Shown piece after piece: positions 41,675 to 50,291 of a stretch of 52,395 nucleotides of DNA; the first letter of the stretch is position 1, and each line of letters starts with the position of its first letter. Below the pieces are notes generated by a model. The model did no database searches and was not told the DNA's origin. It saw only the letters and a program-made list of their open reading frames with translations. Source of the stretch: Chloroflexota bacterium (GTDB lineage Bacteria > Chloroflexota > Dehalococcoidia > DSTF01 > RBG-16-68-14); assembly GCA_003228685.1 (NCBI GenBank), contig QIFC01000004.1:1-52395 (forward strand), read 5' to 3'. The translations under genes and the position numbers were made by a program.

Positions 41675-41851
41675 ATGCTGCTGATCTTAGCGATCGTATT
41701 CGCTATTTTGGCCTTCGCCTCAGGCCTGATTGGCGTGGTTGGCTTGTTCTTCGCTATTGGTGTGTTCGCAGTCGTCTCCCGAATATCTCGGCTACTATTC
41801 CCGCTCCTGGCGGCGGTGTTCATCGTGCTCCTCCTGCTGCTGGTGCTCTGA
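41675..41851 (+). CDS. 58-residue hydrophobic membrane protein
   Basis: MLLILAIVFAILAFASGLIG begins an almost wholly hydrophobic protein with two helices split by SRISRL. It resembles the DUF1328-type small membrane proteins in pattern (short, two helices, Gly turn after helix 1), though it is a loose match. AAGGA lies about 14 bases before the ATG, which is far. It lies upstream of the SulP gene, with a possible regulon module before it. Confidence 0.5.
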   Translation: MLLILAIVFAILAFASGLIGVVGLFFAIGVFAVVSRISRLLFPLLAAVFIVLLLLLVL

Positions 41852-41961
41852 CATGAAGAGACTGCGTGCCCAATACTCGGACTGTTCGTCGTGATGATCG
41901 TCGGGCCGCAGCCGTTGATTGGCGTGTTGGCGCACCCGTTGTTGCATAGCTGAGGGCGGCC

Positions 41962-43668
41962 ATGGCAGGAATCTTCCAGAGCTTGCGAGCCAGCAACCTT
42001 GTTCCGATAGCACGCTGGCTCCCGGCTTACGATCGCTCCTGGCTGCGACCTGACATCATCGCCGGGGTGACGGTCTGGGCGTTGCTCGTGCCGGAAGCCA
42101 TGGCCTACGCCTCCATGGCCGGCCTGCCTCCGGAAGCAGGGCTTTACGCTGCGCTGCCACCGCTCGTCCTCTACGCGATCTTCGGCACGTCACGACACGT
42201 AAGTGTCGGACCAAGTTCCGCTGTCGCCGTGATGGTTGCGGCTACCGTAGCGCCGCTCGCCACCGGGGACGGCGAGCGGTTCATCGCCCTGGCCGCCGGA
42301 CTTGCGCTGCTCGTGGGCGGCATTCTCCTTGCGGCAGGGATCGCAAGACTCGGGTTCGTGTCTGAATTCATGGCAAGGCCCGTATTGGCCGGTTTCATCA
42401 TGGGCCTCGCTCTCATTATCGGGCTCGGCCAAGCCGACAAGCTGTTCGGAGTCGACGCGGAAGGTGACAACTTTTTTCTTGAACTCGTGGACCTAGTCTC
42501 CAAGCTCCCGGATGCTCATTTCGAGACCGTTCTCGTAGGCATCGGCAGCGTCTTGTTGTTGTTGGGGCTCAGGCGGTATGCGCCCAAGGCGCCGGCGGCA
42601 CTGATTACGGTCGCGCTTAGTATCGTCGCCGTTGCCCTGTTCGATCTCGATGCGCGAGGTGTTCACATTATTGGCGACATTCCCGCGGGCTTGCCGCCAG
42701 TCGAGATTCCGGATGTCAGCATCGCCGATCTCAAGGACCTCCTGCCGGGAGCCTTCGGGATCGCGCTGGTTGGATATGCGGAGTCGATCGCAGGCATGCG
42801 TTCCTTTGCAACGAAGCATCACTACGACGTGGACCCCAACCAGGAGCTGATCGCGTTAGGAACTGCCAACATCGGAGCTGGGTTCAGCCAAGGCTTTGCC
42901 GTTGACGTGAGCCTGTCCCGTTCCTCGGTCGCAGACGAAGCAGGCGGGAGGACGCAGGTGGCCGGACTGGTCAACGCTGCGCTCATCTTCATTACGGTTC
43001 TCGCACTCACCCCGCTCTTCCACGACCTGCCGGAGGCGGCCCTGGGCGCCGTCGTTATCTTTGCTGTCGCACACCTGATCGATATAGGGGAATTCAAGCG
43101 CCTGTATCGTGTGCGTAAGACCGATTTCTTGCTCGCTATGCTGTGCATGGCTGGCGTGCTGGTCGTAGACGTGCTGCCCGGCCTCATCATAGCGGTGGTA
43201 GTCTCTCTCCTGGTGCTTGTGTACCGGGCGAGCCGTCCGCACACGGCCCAGCTAGGAAGAATCGCCCTAGACACGTATCGAGACATCGAACGATATCCGG
43301 AGGCCGAGACCATCGCTGGACTCGTGATCTTCCGCTTCGACGCTGAGTTGTTCTTTGCGAACGCAAACGTATTCAAGGACCGGGCGCGACAGCTCGTTGC
43401 CGCATCGGAACCTCCGGCAACGGCGTTGCTGGTCGATGCGGAAGCAATCTACGATCTGGACACGAGTGCTGCGGATACCTTGGCCGACCTACGGTCCGAG
43501 CTGGTCTCGACCGGCGTCGAGCTACTCATGGCGCGGGTCCATGGCCCTGTAAGAGACATGCTGCATCGCTCCGGCCTTGAGGAATCGATAGGGCCAGACC
43601 GGATCTACGCCACGGTTCGAGCCGGTGTTGAGGACTACCTGAAGCGGCATGGCGGCGATGTCTTATGA
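41962..43668 (+). CDS. SulP-family anion transporter with STAS domain
   Basis: 568 residues. Membrane domain about residues 20-430 with SulP landmarks: PDIIAGVTVWALLVPEAMAYASMAGLPPEAGLYAALPPLVLYAIFGTSRHVSVGPSSAVAVM (helices 1-3) and the FGIALVGYAESIAGMRSFATKHHYDVDPNQELIALGTANIGAGFSQGF region. The C-terminal STAS domain is about 440-560 (LVIFRFDAELFFANANVFKDRARQL). The family moves sulfate, bicarbonate or other anions. Two sulfatases in the same regulon make sulfate plausible, but the substrate is not proven. The stop overlaps the next start (TTATGA). Confidence 0.92.
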   Translation: MAGIFQSLRASNLVPIARWLPAYDRSWLRPDIIAGVTVWALLVPEAMAYASMAGLPPEAGLYAALPPLVLYAIFGTSRHVSVGPSSAVAVMVAATVAPLATGDGERFIALAAGLALLVGGILLAAGIARLGFVSEFMARPVLAGFIMGLALIIGLGQADKLFGVDAEGDNFFLELVDLVSKLPDAHFETVLVGIGSVLLLLGLRRYAPKAPAALITVALSIVAVALFDLDARGVHIIGDIPAGLPPVEIPDVSIADLKDLLPGAFGIALVGYAESIAGMRSFATKHHYDVDPNQELIALGTANIGAGFSQGFAVDVSLSRSSVADEAGGRTQVAGLVNAALIFITVLALTPLFHDLPEAALGAVVIFAVAHLIDIGEFKRLYRVRKTDFLLAMLCMAGVLVVDVLPGLIIAVVVSLLVLVYRASRPHTAQLGRIALDTYRDIERYPEAETIAGLVIFRFDAELFFANANVFKDRARQLVAASEPPATALLVDAEAIYDLDTSAADTLADLRSELVSTGVELLMARVHGPVRDMLHRSGLEESIGPDRIYATVRAGVEDYLKRHGGDVL

Positions 43669-44357
43669 CCGAACGCGCGTCTGAAATGTCGAAGACCGCT
43701 GGCGCCCAGAACGCCGGGTCGCCGTTCTGGGCGGAGACCGTCTATGAATGGGCCTACGCGCACCTACCAAAAAGCCGCGGCGGCCGCATCGCGATGGCGG
43801 TTGGTTCCATCTGCTTCATCGGCGCGATCGTGCTGTCGCTCATCTTCGGCCCGCTGCTAGTCGATGCCAACGATGCGCGGTTTGAGGCCTTTGGCTACGT
43901 TGGTGTCTTCATCGCGAGCCTTGCCGGCACCTCGTTCATCGTCTTTCCGCTCCCCGGCATGTCCGCCGTTGCCCAAGGGCTGATCATCCAACAAGGAGCT
44001 GTCTTGAATCCGCTCATCGTGGGCCTGGTCGGTGGCACAGGCATGGCGATCGGTGAGGCCGGGACGTACATCGCCGGCGCAGTCGGTGCGGAAGCCTCGC
44101 GGCGGACCGGCCTGCGAGTCCCTGGCCGGCTGCGACCGCTCTTCGACCGAGTTTCAAGATGGGTGACCTGGCTGATGACGCACTACGGAATGCTCACTCT
44201 CTTCACACTGTCGGCGATTCCCAACCCGATTATCGATGTGGCAGGTGCGATTGCGGGCGCGACCCGGATGCACTTCTGGCGATTCTTCGTAGCCCAATGG
44301 GCAGGCAAGGTGGTCCGCTCTCTGCTGCTCGCGTACTTGGGAGCCTACTTGTTCTAG
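43665..44357 (+). CDS. VTT/DedA-like membrane protein, second copy
   Basis: 230 residues, paralog of 2834-3493. First helix about 38-60; re-entrant FIVFPLPGMSAVAQGLIIQQGAVLNPLIVG; GEAGTYIAGAVGAEASRRTGLRVPGRLRPLFDRVSRWVTWLMTHYGMLTLFTLSAIPNPIIDVAGAIAGATRM; and final helix. The ATG overlaps the SulP stop by four bases, so they are translated together. Coupling to an anion transporter is a different setting from copy 1, which sits with lipid enzymes. Confidence 0.8.
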   Translation: MTERASEMSKTAGAQNAGSPFWAETVYEWAYAHLPKSRGGRIAMAVGSICFIGAIVLSLIFGPLLVDANDARFEAFGYVGVFIASLAGTSFIVFPLPGMSAVAQGLIIQQGAVLNPLIVGLVGGTGMAIGEAGTYIAGAVGAEASRRTGLRVPGRLRPLFDRVSRWVTWLMTHYGMLTLFTLSAIPNPIIDVAGAIAGATRMHFWRFFVAQWAGKVVRSLLLAYLGAYLF

Positions 44358-44401
44358 AACTGTGAACGCGGACCACATAGCTTGGCAGTGAGGTTGCCTG
44401 G

Positions 44402-45859
44402 ATGACGGCAACAGACAGCGGCGAACTACAGCCCGACGGGCGAAGGGAAGACCATCCGCCGCTGCCTGCGTTTCGCCTCTTCTTCGTCTTCCTACCGGAG
44501 ACCTCTCTACTAAGGCGGTTTCCGTTCCAGCTCGTCGTCATATCACGTTTCCTGTCTGGGATTGGGCAGGAAGGCGTCTTCTACGGAGCGCTTGTCGCTG
44601 TTGCGATAGACGGTACGCCTTTCCAGGCCACACTAATTGGCGCTGCGAAAGTTCTGCCTGGCGCCGTGTTGGGCTTGTTCGGGGGAGCGGTGGCAGACGC
44701 CCTGCCAAGGCGGATCGCGCTCGTCCTCGGCTACATTGGCCAGGCTGCGTTATGCATTACTGTGCCTCTAGTGTTCGGCACTGATTACGTCCCACTCCTC
44801 CTGCTGGTCTTCAGTATTAGTACGCTCAATCAGTTGATTGGGCCAAGTGAAAAGGCTGTCATCCCTCTGGTCGCGTCCCGAGAGCAGATCAGCACGGCGG
44901 CGGCCACCATATCTCTTGCATCGTCCATCGCCACCGGTGTCGGCACAGCAGCCGTGGCGCCAGTCATCATGAAGCTCTTTGGCCTGACGCCCATGCTCTT
45001 CGTCAGCGCCTTCTTCCTTCTCTTCGCCGCGGTCCGCGCGTTTGCCTTACCCATCAGGAAGCACATCGGCGTACGGACGGCGCTGCAGCGCCTGGACCTC
45101 TCTGAACTCGACATCGGGTTTCGCAGGGCTGTGAGCTGGCTGGCGGGTTGGCCCGCGATTACGACGATGGTCATGGTGGGTCTCATCGTCTCCATCCTGA
45201 ACAAGATCATGGAAACGCTGGGCCCAAGCTACGTCGGCGATGTCCTGGGGGCAGATCCTACCAACGCGGTATATGTGTTCGCTCCAGCCGGAGTTGGCGC
45301 TGTTGTAGCGCTGTTGATTGCGCCCGGGCTCATCGACAGGCTTGGAGAGCGTCCGACTGCGTTGACCGCGGTGCTGCTCATGACTGGTGCTCTCTTCACC
45401 ATGGCGTTCATCGATTCTTTGGCACCCGTACTCGCGCCGTTCAGCCCGCTGAGAATCGTCGAGTTGTTCGGCGTTGAGCTAAGCGACGAGCTGTTAGCGG
45501 CCGCGTTTGTCTCGATGTTCACGGGCTTCGCGGTCAGCGCAAGTTCCGTTGCGGTGCAGACGTATATCAACCGCCGAGTGCCCATGCTCCAGCAGGGACG
45601 GGTCTTCGGTCTCCAGAGTGTCTTTGCGAACGGCGCTGCTCTCATCCCGATGCTGCTTCTCGGGATGATCGCCAACCTGACATCGATAGAGGCGATTCTC
45701 TTTTTCACCCCCGTGGTAGCGTTGGTTGCGGTCGTTGTCCTGCTCACGATCGTTGCTAGGGTTTCTGGCAAGGAGACACCGCGGGGGCGAGAAGTGCTCG
45801 CTTCGTTCTGGGAAGAGCCTGACGCTGCCCGTGGACCGACAGAAGCCAAACCTCAATAA
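44402..45859 (+). CDS. MFS transporter, 12-helix
   Basis: 485 residues with 12 helices and an N-terminal soluble tail of about 40. Motifs: SRFLSGIGQEGVFYGALVAVAIDG, GGAVADALPRRIALVLGYIG after helix 2 (motif A), and PSEKAVIPLVASREQISTAAATISLASSIATGVGTAAVAP. It resembles the enterobactin/exporter-type MFS_3 group. The gene starts 45 bp after the VTT gene and likely belongs to the SulP unit. Substrate unknown. Confidence 0.85.
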   Translation: MTATDSGELQPDGRREDHPPLPAFRLFFVFLPETSLLRRFPFQLVVISRFLSGIGQEGVFYGALVAVAIDGTPFQATLIGAAKVLPGAVLGLFGGAVADALPRRIALVLGYIGQAALCITVPLVFGTDYVPLLLLVFSISTLNQLIGPSEKAVIPLVASREQISTAAATISLASSIATGVGTAAVAPVIMKLFGLTPMLFVSAFFLLFAAVRAFALPIRKHIGVRTALQRLDLSELDIGFRRAVSWLAGWPAITTMVMVGLIVSILNKIMETLGPSYVGDVLGADPTNAVYVFAPAGVGAVVALLIAPGLIDRLGERPTALTAVLLMTGALFTMAFIDSLAPVLAPFSPLRIVELFGVELSDELLAAAFVSMFTGFAVSASSVAVQTYINRRVPMLQQGRVFGLQSVFANGAALIPMLLLGMIANLTSIEAILFFTPVVALVAVVVLLTIVARVSGKETPRGREVLASFWEEPDAARGPTEAKPQ

Positions 45860-46031
45860 GACTCCTGCTCGCTCAGCCCGTTCTTGTTCGTGAGCCAAGA
45901 CTTGAAACCATAACCCACGGGCGACAAACAGCTCAGCCAGGCCCTTAGGACCCAAGTCGTCGAGGACCTCCTGTGCCTTCTCTGGGCCAACACGCCGCAG
46001 CTCCCGAAGAAGCCAGTACAGCTGGAGGAGC

Positions 46032-46238
46032 TTAGCCGCGGATGGTGTGGCCAGATAGGGGCCCGCTCTGCGTCGGCATGAACGGGTTCTGGTCCCAGCG
46101 CTCCTCTTTGTCCAGGAGGTGCAGCACGAACTCGCGCACCCGGTGACTGGTGAATCCGCCGAGGTCCGCGGGATAGCCGTTCTATTGGAGCCACCTGAGG
46201 AAGCCGCGCAGCTTATCCTCGTACCACCTGATCGTCGA
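46032..46238 (-). pseudogene. Broken tyrosine recombinase (N-terminal fragment)
   Basis: The leftward frame reads STIRWYEDKLRGFLRWLQ, a TAG stop (46182-46184), then NGYPADLGGFTSHRVREF and further to SGHTIRG and TAA. This is the SAM-like core-binding start of phage/XerC-type integrases, with two in-frame stops and no catalytic domain. The adjoining leftward stretch (about 45860-46045) has a protein-like frame (KLLQLYWLLRELRRVGPEKA...) that I cannot assign. With tRNA-Lys 200 bp away, this looks like the scar of an integrated element. Confidence 0.7.
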
Positions 46239-46432
46239 GGCGGCCCTGCCCTCGTCTCATCATGATCGTAGGCCTCCTTACCTAGCCTGCGAAATTGACG
46301 AGCGGTCAACACGCCGATCATCGGACAACTTTCAGGGCGCATTTCAGAACGCGCCGAATCCGATGGTGAGATAGGACCCCCTGAGACGGCGAAACCGCCG
46401 GGGGGGCGGAATTCGTATCTGAAATAGGCGGT

Positions 46433-46507
46433 TGGGGGGCCCGGCGGGGATCGAACCCGCGACCATCGGATTAAAAGTCCGTTGCTCTACCGCTGAGCTA
46501 CGGGCCC
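46433..46507 (-). tRNA. tRNA-Lys (UUU)
   Basis: Leftward cloverleaf: acceptor GGGCCCG / CGGGCCC, D-arm TAGCTCAGCGGTAGAGCA, anticodon loop ACTTTTAAT giving UUU for lysine, and T-arm GCGGGTTCGATCCCCGC. CCA appears encoded after a C discriminator base, which is unusual for Lys. GC hairpins downstream (46376-46406, with CGGC-GAAACC-GCCG) could end the transcript. It flanks the recombinase fragment, a common integration target. Confidence 0.95.
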
Positions 46508-46645
46508 ATCGCCTGACCTGTAGTGTAACAATCTCATGCGAAAGCGACTAGACCCGCGCCTCAGCGAGCAGATGCGGGACGGCGGGCGCTCAAGAGTCAC
46601 GCGAACACAGTGCGGACAGCGTTCACGGAACAGCGAAAGCCCTCG

Positions 46646-47644
46646 TTAGCCGGGCGGCAGTCGCTCGCCGCGGGCGATGGGGAAGAAGTGATGGTGATGG
46701 GCGCCGGTGATCTCGTAGACGCCGTTCCCCGAGCGCCCGTCGTCCGTTTTCACAGCCATGGAGTTCTGTCCACCGCCGAACCTTCCGTATCGCGCGCACC
46801 ACGTCCCTTCCCCGTCGACGCGAACGGTCCGACCGCCCTCCAGCACGATCTCCACGCTGCCTGAGAGTCCCTTCACGTCCTCACCATCTCGCTCGTAGCT
46901 GACGGGCCCGCCGTCTTCGCCCGTCCAGTTGAGGTCGTGGCGAAAGCCGATGACGGGCACGATGTCGCTGCCGTCGGCCGGGGCGAAACAGCCGTCCAAG
47001 AACACGCGGGCGCCGTTGGCGTACTCCCAGTTCCAGACGCTCAGCATGCCATCCGGCAGCTGGATGGCGAGCCACATCCAGAGCGGGCATCGCGCGTGGT
47101 CGCGGATGCCCCAAGAGTGGTCGCGCTGGCCCCACCAGTCATCGACCTGGTAGGTCGTTCCCTCATGGCTATAGGTTCCTGAATAGGTCCCAGATTGGAT
47201 CATGTGGCTTTGGTCCCAGATGGTCTCGTGACCAGCCTTCATTGTGCCGCGCCGCAGGCCGCATGCTTGCGTACGCGCGGTAAACGTGAGGTCGAGACCG
47301 ACGGGCGCCGACGTCTCGTCGACCGTGAGCTTCACCGTGCGATAGGGCTCGACGACATCGATCGTTACTGGTCCCACCACCGTCGTGTGGGGGTCGCCGT
47401 CGTACGGCCTCGCGTGGCGAGCCATGATCAGCTGGCCACCGACGCGCCCTAGCTGCAGTGAGTCCATCTCCTCGCTCTTGGGGAAGTGCGCCATCGTTAG
47501 GATCACGACGTCTCCGTCCCCGTTGCGAGGATGAGCGACGAAGAAGTAGCTCTCGCGCCAGTGGTCGTGGTGCGTGACGACGTTGGGCAGCGGTTCGGGA
47601 ATCTGGTGTACAAACAGCTCATCGGCGGCGGTGAGCTTGACCAT
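46646..47644 (-). CDS. Lipocalin-like (AttH/CrtC-type) hypothetical protein
   Basis: 332 residues from ATG 47644 (AAGGAGGG upstream). Beta-rich, with two halves and the central block DDWWGQRDHSWGIRDHARCPLWMWLAIQLPDGMLSVWNWEYANG. This resembles the AttH/hydroxyneurosporene-synthase type of lipocalin-like fold used for lipid or terpenoid binding and conversion. I place it in the group of uncharacterised Actinobacteria/Chloroflexi proteins with this motif. It is divergent from a methyltransferase and may belong with it. Confidence 0.55.
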   Translation of the reverse strand: MVKLTAADELFVHQIPEPLPNVVTHHDHWRESYFFVAHPRNGDGDVVILTMAHFPKSEEMDSLQLGRVGGQLIMARHARPYDGDPHTTVVGPVTIDVVEPYRTVKLTVDETSAPVGLDLTFTARTQACGLRRGTMKAGHETIWDQSHMIQSGTYSGTYSHEGTTYQVDDWWGQRDHSWGIRDHARCPLWMWLAIQLPDGMLSVWNWEYANGARVFLDGCFAPADGSDIVPVIGFRHDLNWTGEDGGPVSYERDGEDVKGLSGSVEIVLEGGRTVRVDGEGTWCARYGRFGGGQNSMAVKTDDGRSGNGVYEITGAHHHHFFPIARGERLPPG

Positions 47645-47840
47645 GGCGACCCTCCTTGTGGATCTGAGCGGAAAGCAGACCCGCACCATGCTAGCGCATC
47701 GGCCTCGCGATGTTACTAGGCCAAACGGCCCTTTCGGGACGCCGTCGAGCGTCTATACACTTGCCCGCAGGGTAGGTGGAATCGATCAAGCCCGCCGACT
47801 CGCTCAAGCGAGACCAGCAAACAGTATAGGAGTGTAACTA

Positions 47841-48632
47841 ATGGTGGACGACCTTCTCACAAACGGATACAACGCAGTCTACGGCGCCACGCCGAAGAGT
47901 CCCACCCTGCGCCGCATTTGGCATGAACACGCGGAGGGACCGGACTTCCCGGAGGAGTTCGGCCACGTCAGCTTCGTCACGCTGTCGGAGCTGCGACGGA
48001 TGGCCACCGAACTGCGTCTGAAGCCAGGAGACACGTTTGTCGATCTGGGGTGCGGCATGGCCGGACCGGCGCTCTGGATGGCAAGCGAGACCCAGGCGAA
48101 CCTGGTAGGCATGGACGCATCTCACGTTGCGACCGAACTGGCCGGCGCCCGCGCGAACGAGCTGGGCCTGGGCGGCCAGGCGCGCTTCGTCGTGGGCAGC
48201 TTCTCCACCACAGGGCTGGAAGCCGCCTCGCTCGATGCGGCGATGAGCGAAGACGCGCTCCAGTACGGGCCAGATAAGGAGGCCGCCATGGCGGAGGCCG
48301 CGCGTATTCTGAAGCCCGGCGGACGGTTCGTCTTCACGGTCTTCGAGCTGGACTCAGCGACAGCCGAACATCTGCCGATCCTAGGCGTCGACATGGTTGA
48401 TGACTATCGCCCCCTGCTGGAGAAGGCGGGGTTCAGCGTGGAGATCTACGAAGAGGTACCCGGTTGGCCAGAGCCGATGACGGCAGCATACTCCGCTGTC
48501 GTCGAGGCCAAGGAGACGCTCACAAAGGAGATGGGCGAAGCTCCTGTTGGCGCGCTGGTCTTGGAGATGTCGATGACACTCGGAGCCAAGCCGTACAAGC
48601 GCCGGGTGCTGGTGGCAGCGACGAAGAAGTAA
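47841..48632 (+). CDS. SAM-dependent methyltransferase (class I)
   Basis: 263 residues. SAM-binding motif I is FVDLGCGMAGPALWMA (about 65-80), with GMDASHVATELA following as motif II and SEDALQYGPDKEAAMAEAARILKPGGRFVFTVFEL as later motifs. The fold is the UbiE/small-molecule type. The neighbours (lipocalin-like protein, serine hydrolase) suggest a lipid or natural-product substrate. AGGAG lies about 10 bases before the ATG. No regulon module is seen here. Confidence 0.88.
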   Translation: MVDDLLTNGYNAVYGATPKSPTLRRIWHEHAEGPDFPEEFGHVSFVTLSELRRMATELRLKPGDTFVDLGCGMAGPALWMASETQANLVGMDASHVATELAGARANELGLGGQARFVVGSFSTTGLEAASLDAAMSEDALQYGPDKEAAMAEAARILKPGGRFVFTVFELDSATAEHLPILGVDMVDDYRPLLEKAGFSVEIYEEVPGWPEPMTAAYSAVVEAKETLTKEMGEAPVGALVLEMSMTLGAKPYKRRVLVAATKK

Positions 48633-48682
48633 CGCGTTAGCCAGGGACCAGCTGGCGCTGAGATTCGCAGCCAGCCTGTACA

Positions 48683-49735
48683 ATGCCGATTGTGTCCGCA
48701 TTAGTTCCGCTTCCCGCGCAGCCGGACGGCGTGCCTTGGCCGACGTCTGAGTGGCCGGTGGCCGCTCCGCCCGCCGGTGTCGACAAAGAGCGGCTCGACC
48801 GCCTGCTGGATACGACGTTCAGCGATCCGCAGCCGCCTACCACGGTCCAGACGAACGAGATGCTCGTTGTGCATCGCGGCCAGATCGTCGCGGAGCGGTA
48901 CGCCGGCGACATCGGGCCGGACGACCGCCAGCTCTCCTGGTCGATGGCGAAGAGCATGTTGCATGCCGCCGTGGGCGTGCTAGTCCGGGACGGACGTCTT
49001 GACGTCTCGCAGCCGGCCAGCGTGCCGGAGTGGCAGGAGCCGGGAGACCCCAGGGCGGAGATCACGCTCGACTCGCTCCTGCACATGACGCCGGGTCTGC
49101 GCTTCAACGAGGACTACGTCGACCAACAGGTCTCGGACGTGATCAAGATGCTCTTCGTTCCCGGCGCCGATGACACGGCCGCGTTCGCCGCGTCGTTCCC
49201 GCTCGATCATCCGCCGGACACGGTGTCGAACTACTCCAGCGGCACCTCGAACATCGTCTCCGCGATCGTCAAGCGCATCGCCGGCGCGGGCGACGAGTAC
49301 GTCGCGTTCCTGCGCAGTGAGCTGTTCGACCCGATCGGCATGACGACCGCCGAGCCGAAGCTTGACGCCTCCGGCACGTGGATCGGGTCGTCGTACTGCA
49401 ACGCGACGCCGCGGGACTTCGCCCGCTTCGGCCTCCTCTACCTGCGCGATGGCGTGTGGGACGGCACGCGCATCCTTCCCGAAGGCTGGGTCGATTACGC
49501 TCGCACGCCGGCCCCGGCGCAGCCGCGGGACGTGCCTGACCGAGGCTACGGCGCGCATTGGTGGCTGCTCCGCGACGACGGCCACGGCTCGTTCTTCGCG
49601 AGTGGTTACGTTGGCCAGATGATCATGGTCGTGCCCGCGCTGGACCTGATTGTCGTGCGCAACGGCAACACGCCCGCCGAGCGCCGCCAGCACGTGATGA
49701 AGCTGGTCCGAGATATTATCGGGCTCTTCGGGTGA
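48683..49735 (+). CDS. Serine hydrolase, class C beta-lactamase-like
   Basis: 350 residues. Beta-lactamase-family motifs: Ser87-Met-Ala-Lys90 (SxxK) in SWSMAKSML, the YSS tyrosine motif in NYSSGTSN (about residue 190) and HWWLLRDDGHGSFFASGYVGQ near the third motif. No signal peptide is evident. Family members include esterases, peptidases and lactamases, so substrate is open. It follows the methyltransferase by 50 bp and ends at a hairpin that overlaps its stop codon. Confidence 0.88.
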   Translation: MPIVSALVPLPAQPDGVPWPTSEWPVAAPPAGVDKERLDRLLDTTFSDPQPPTTVQTNEMLVVHRGQIVAERYAGDIGPDDRQLSWSMAKSMLHAAVGVLVRDGRLDVSQPASVPEWQEPGDPRAEITLDSLLHMTPGLRFNEDYVDQQVSDVIKMLFVPGADDTAAFAASFPLDHPPDTVSNYSSGTSNIVSAIVKRIAGAGDEYVAFLRSELFDPIGMTTAEPKLDASGTWIGSSYCNATPRDFARFGLLYLRDGVWDGTRILPEGWVDYARTPAPAQPRDVPDRGYGAHWWLLRDDGHGSFFASGYVGQMIMVVPALDLIVVRNGNTPAERRQHVMKLVRDIIGLFG

Positions 49736-49826
49736 CCTTCGGTCACCTTGCGGTTGCTGCGCAACTGCTGGCACGCGGCTGAACCGCAGGTTCAGCTTGG
49801 AGAAGGGCTAGCCCTTCTCCCAAGCT
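49731..49826. terminator. Array of four hairpins after the serine hydrolase
   Basis: In order: GGTGACC-TTC-GGTCACC (49731-49747), GTTGC-TGC-GCAAC (about 49753), GCTGAACC-GCA-GGTTCAGC (49778-49796) and AGCTTGGAGAAGGGCT with a nearly perfect complement (49794-49826). The last two share bases and cannot both form, as in attenuators. The first overlaps the stop. Confidence 0.6.
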
Positions 49827-49889
49827 GACCTGGCTCGGCTTGTTGGCGGTCGCCCTCCTTCGCCGTGGTCGCAGAACGACTGGGCGACT

Positions 49890-49941
49890 CTGTACTCGTT
49901 CAGTACAGACTCTTGACAAACCGCTCGCCTGGTGCTAGTGT
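49890..49941 (+). promoter_or_regulatory. Sigma-70-like promoter with upstream palindrome
   Basis: TTGACA at 49913-49918, 17 bp, then TAGTGT at 49936-49941. Just upstream is a perfect repeat CTGTACT-CGTTC-AGTACAG (49890-49908), a possible operator. No sizeable ORF follows for 280 bp. Confidence 0.7.
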
Positions 49942-49947
49942 GGGGGC

Positions 49948-50221
49948 CTGGTGGAATGGCATGGGAGAGTACGGGCTCCGGCGGAGCCACAGCTATAGCA
50001 ATAGTAACAACCAGAGGACTCACAGAGTCCGCTCGGTAGGGCGGCTCTGTGCTGTCATTCGCAAGGAGGTGGCTGGCTAACGTAACCAGTTAACGCCACA
50101 CGGCCCCGGAGTTAGCGGAGCCGTGTGGAAATGAAGCGGACACCGGGTCAATCGGCATCCACGACACAATGCCAGAATAGCAGCCAAGGGCCCGGCGTCA
50201 TAGAGACGTTGGGCCCTTTTT
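49948..50221 (+). ncRNA. Candidate structured non-coding RNA
   Basis: It spans from the sigma-70-like promoter to a U-tailed terminator, about 275 nt with no clear gene. Visible stems are GGCTCC/GGAGCC (49974-49988), GGACTC-ACA-GAGTCC (50016-50030), CACAGAG/CTCTGTG enclosing CCGC/GCGG (50021-50051), and CCACACGGC/GCCGTGTGG (50096-50126). The second and third compete. A run AAGGAGG (50063) has no start codon after it. A similar set of stems occurs at 50292-50435. A 27-codon frame at 49958 cannot be excluded. Confidence 0.5.
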
Positions 50222-50223
50222 CG
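50186..50223 (+). terminator. Rho-independent terminator
   Basis: AAGGGCCCGGCGTC, five-base loop, then GACGTTGGGCCCTT followed by T residues (TTTTT). A 13-14-bp stem. It terminates the candidate RNA at 49948. Confidence 0.85.
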
Positions 50224-50291
50224 CGATAAACGATTCGCGCGCACGGCCCGGCGGGGAATGAGAACGTTTCGATCAATTGGTCAACTCGAAC

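Noticed and set aside
45494-46342. 282-codon leftward frame covering the integrase scar and the MFS gene end
   Set aside because: It mixes the wrong frame of the recombinase remnant with antisense of the MFS gene. Only the remnant in the other frame shows family motifs.
49970-50060. Known riboswitch (c-di-GMP class I or similar)
   Set aside because: CGGTAGGGCGG recalls one arm, but the conserved core sequences of that class are absent. I could not match any riboswitch class from memory.
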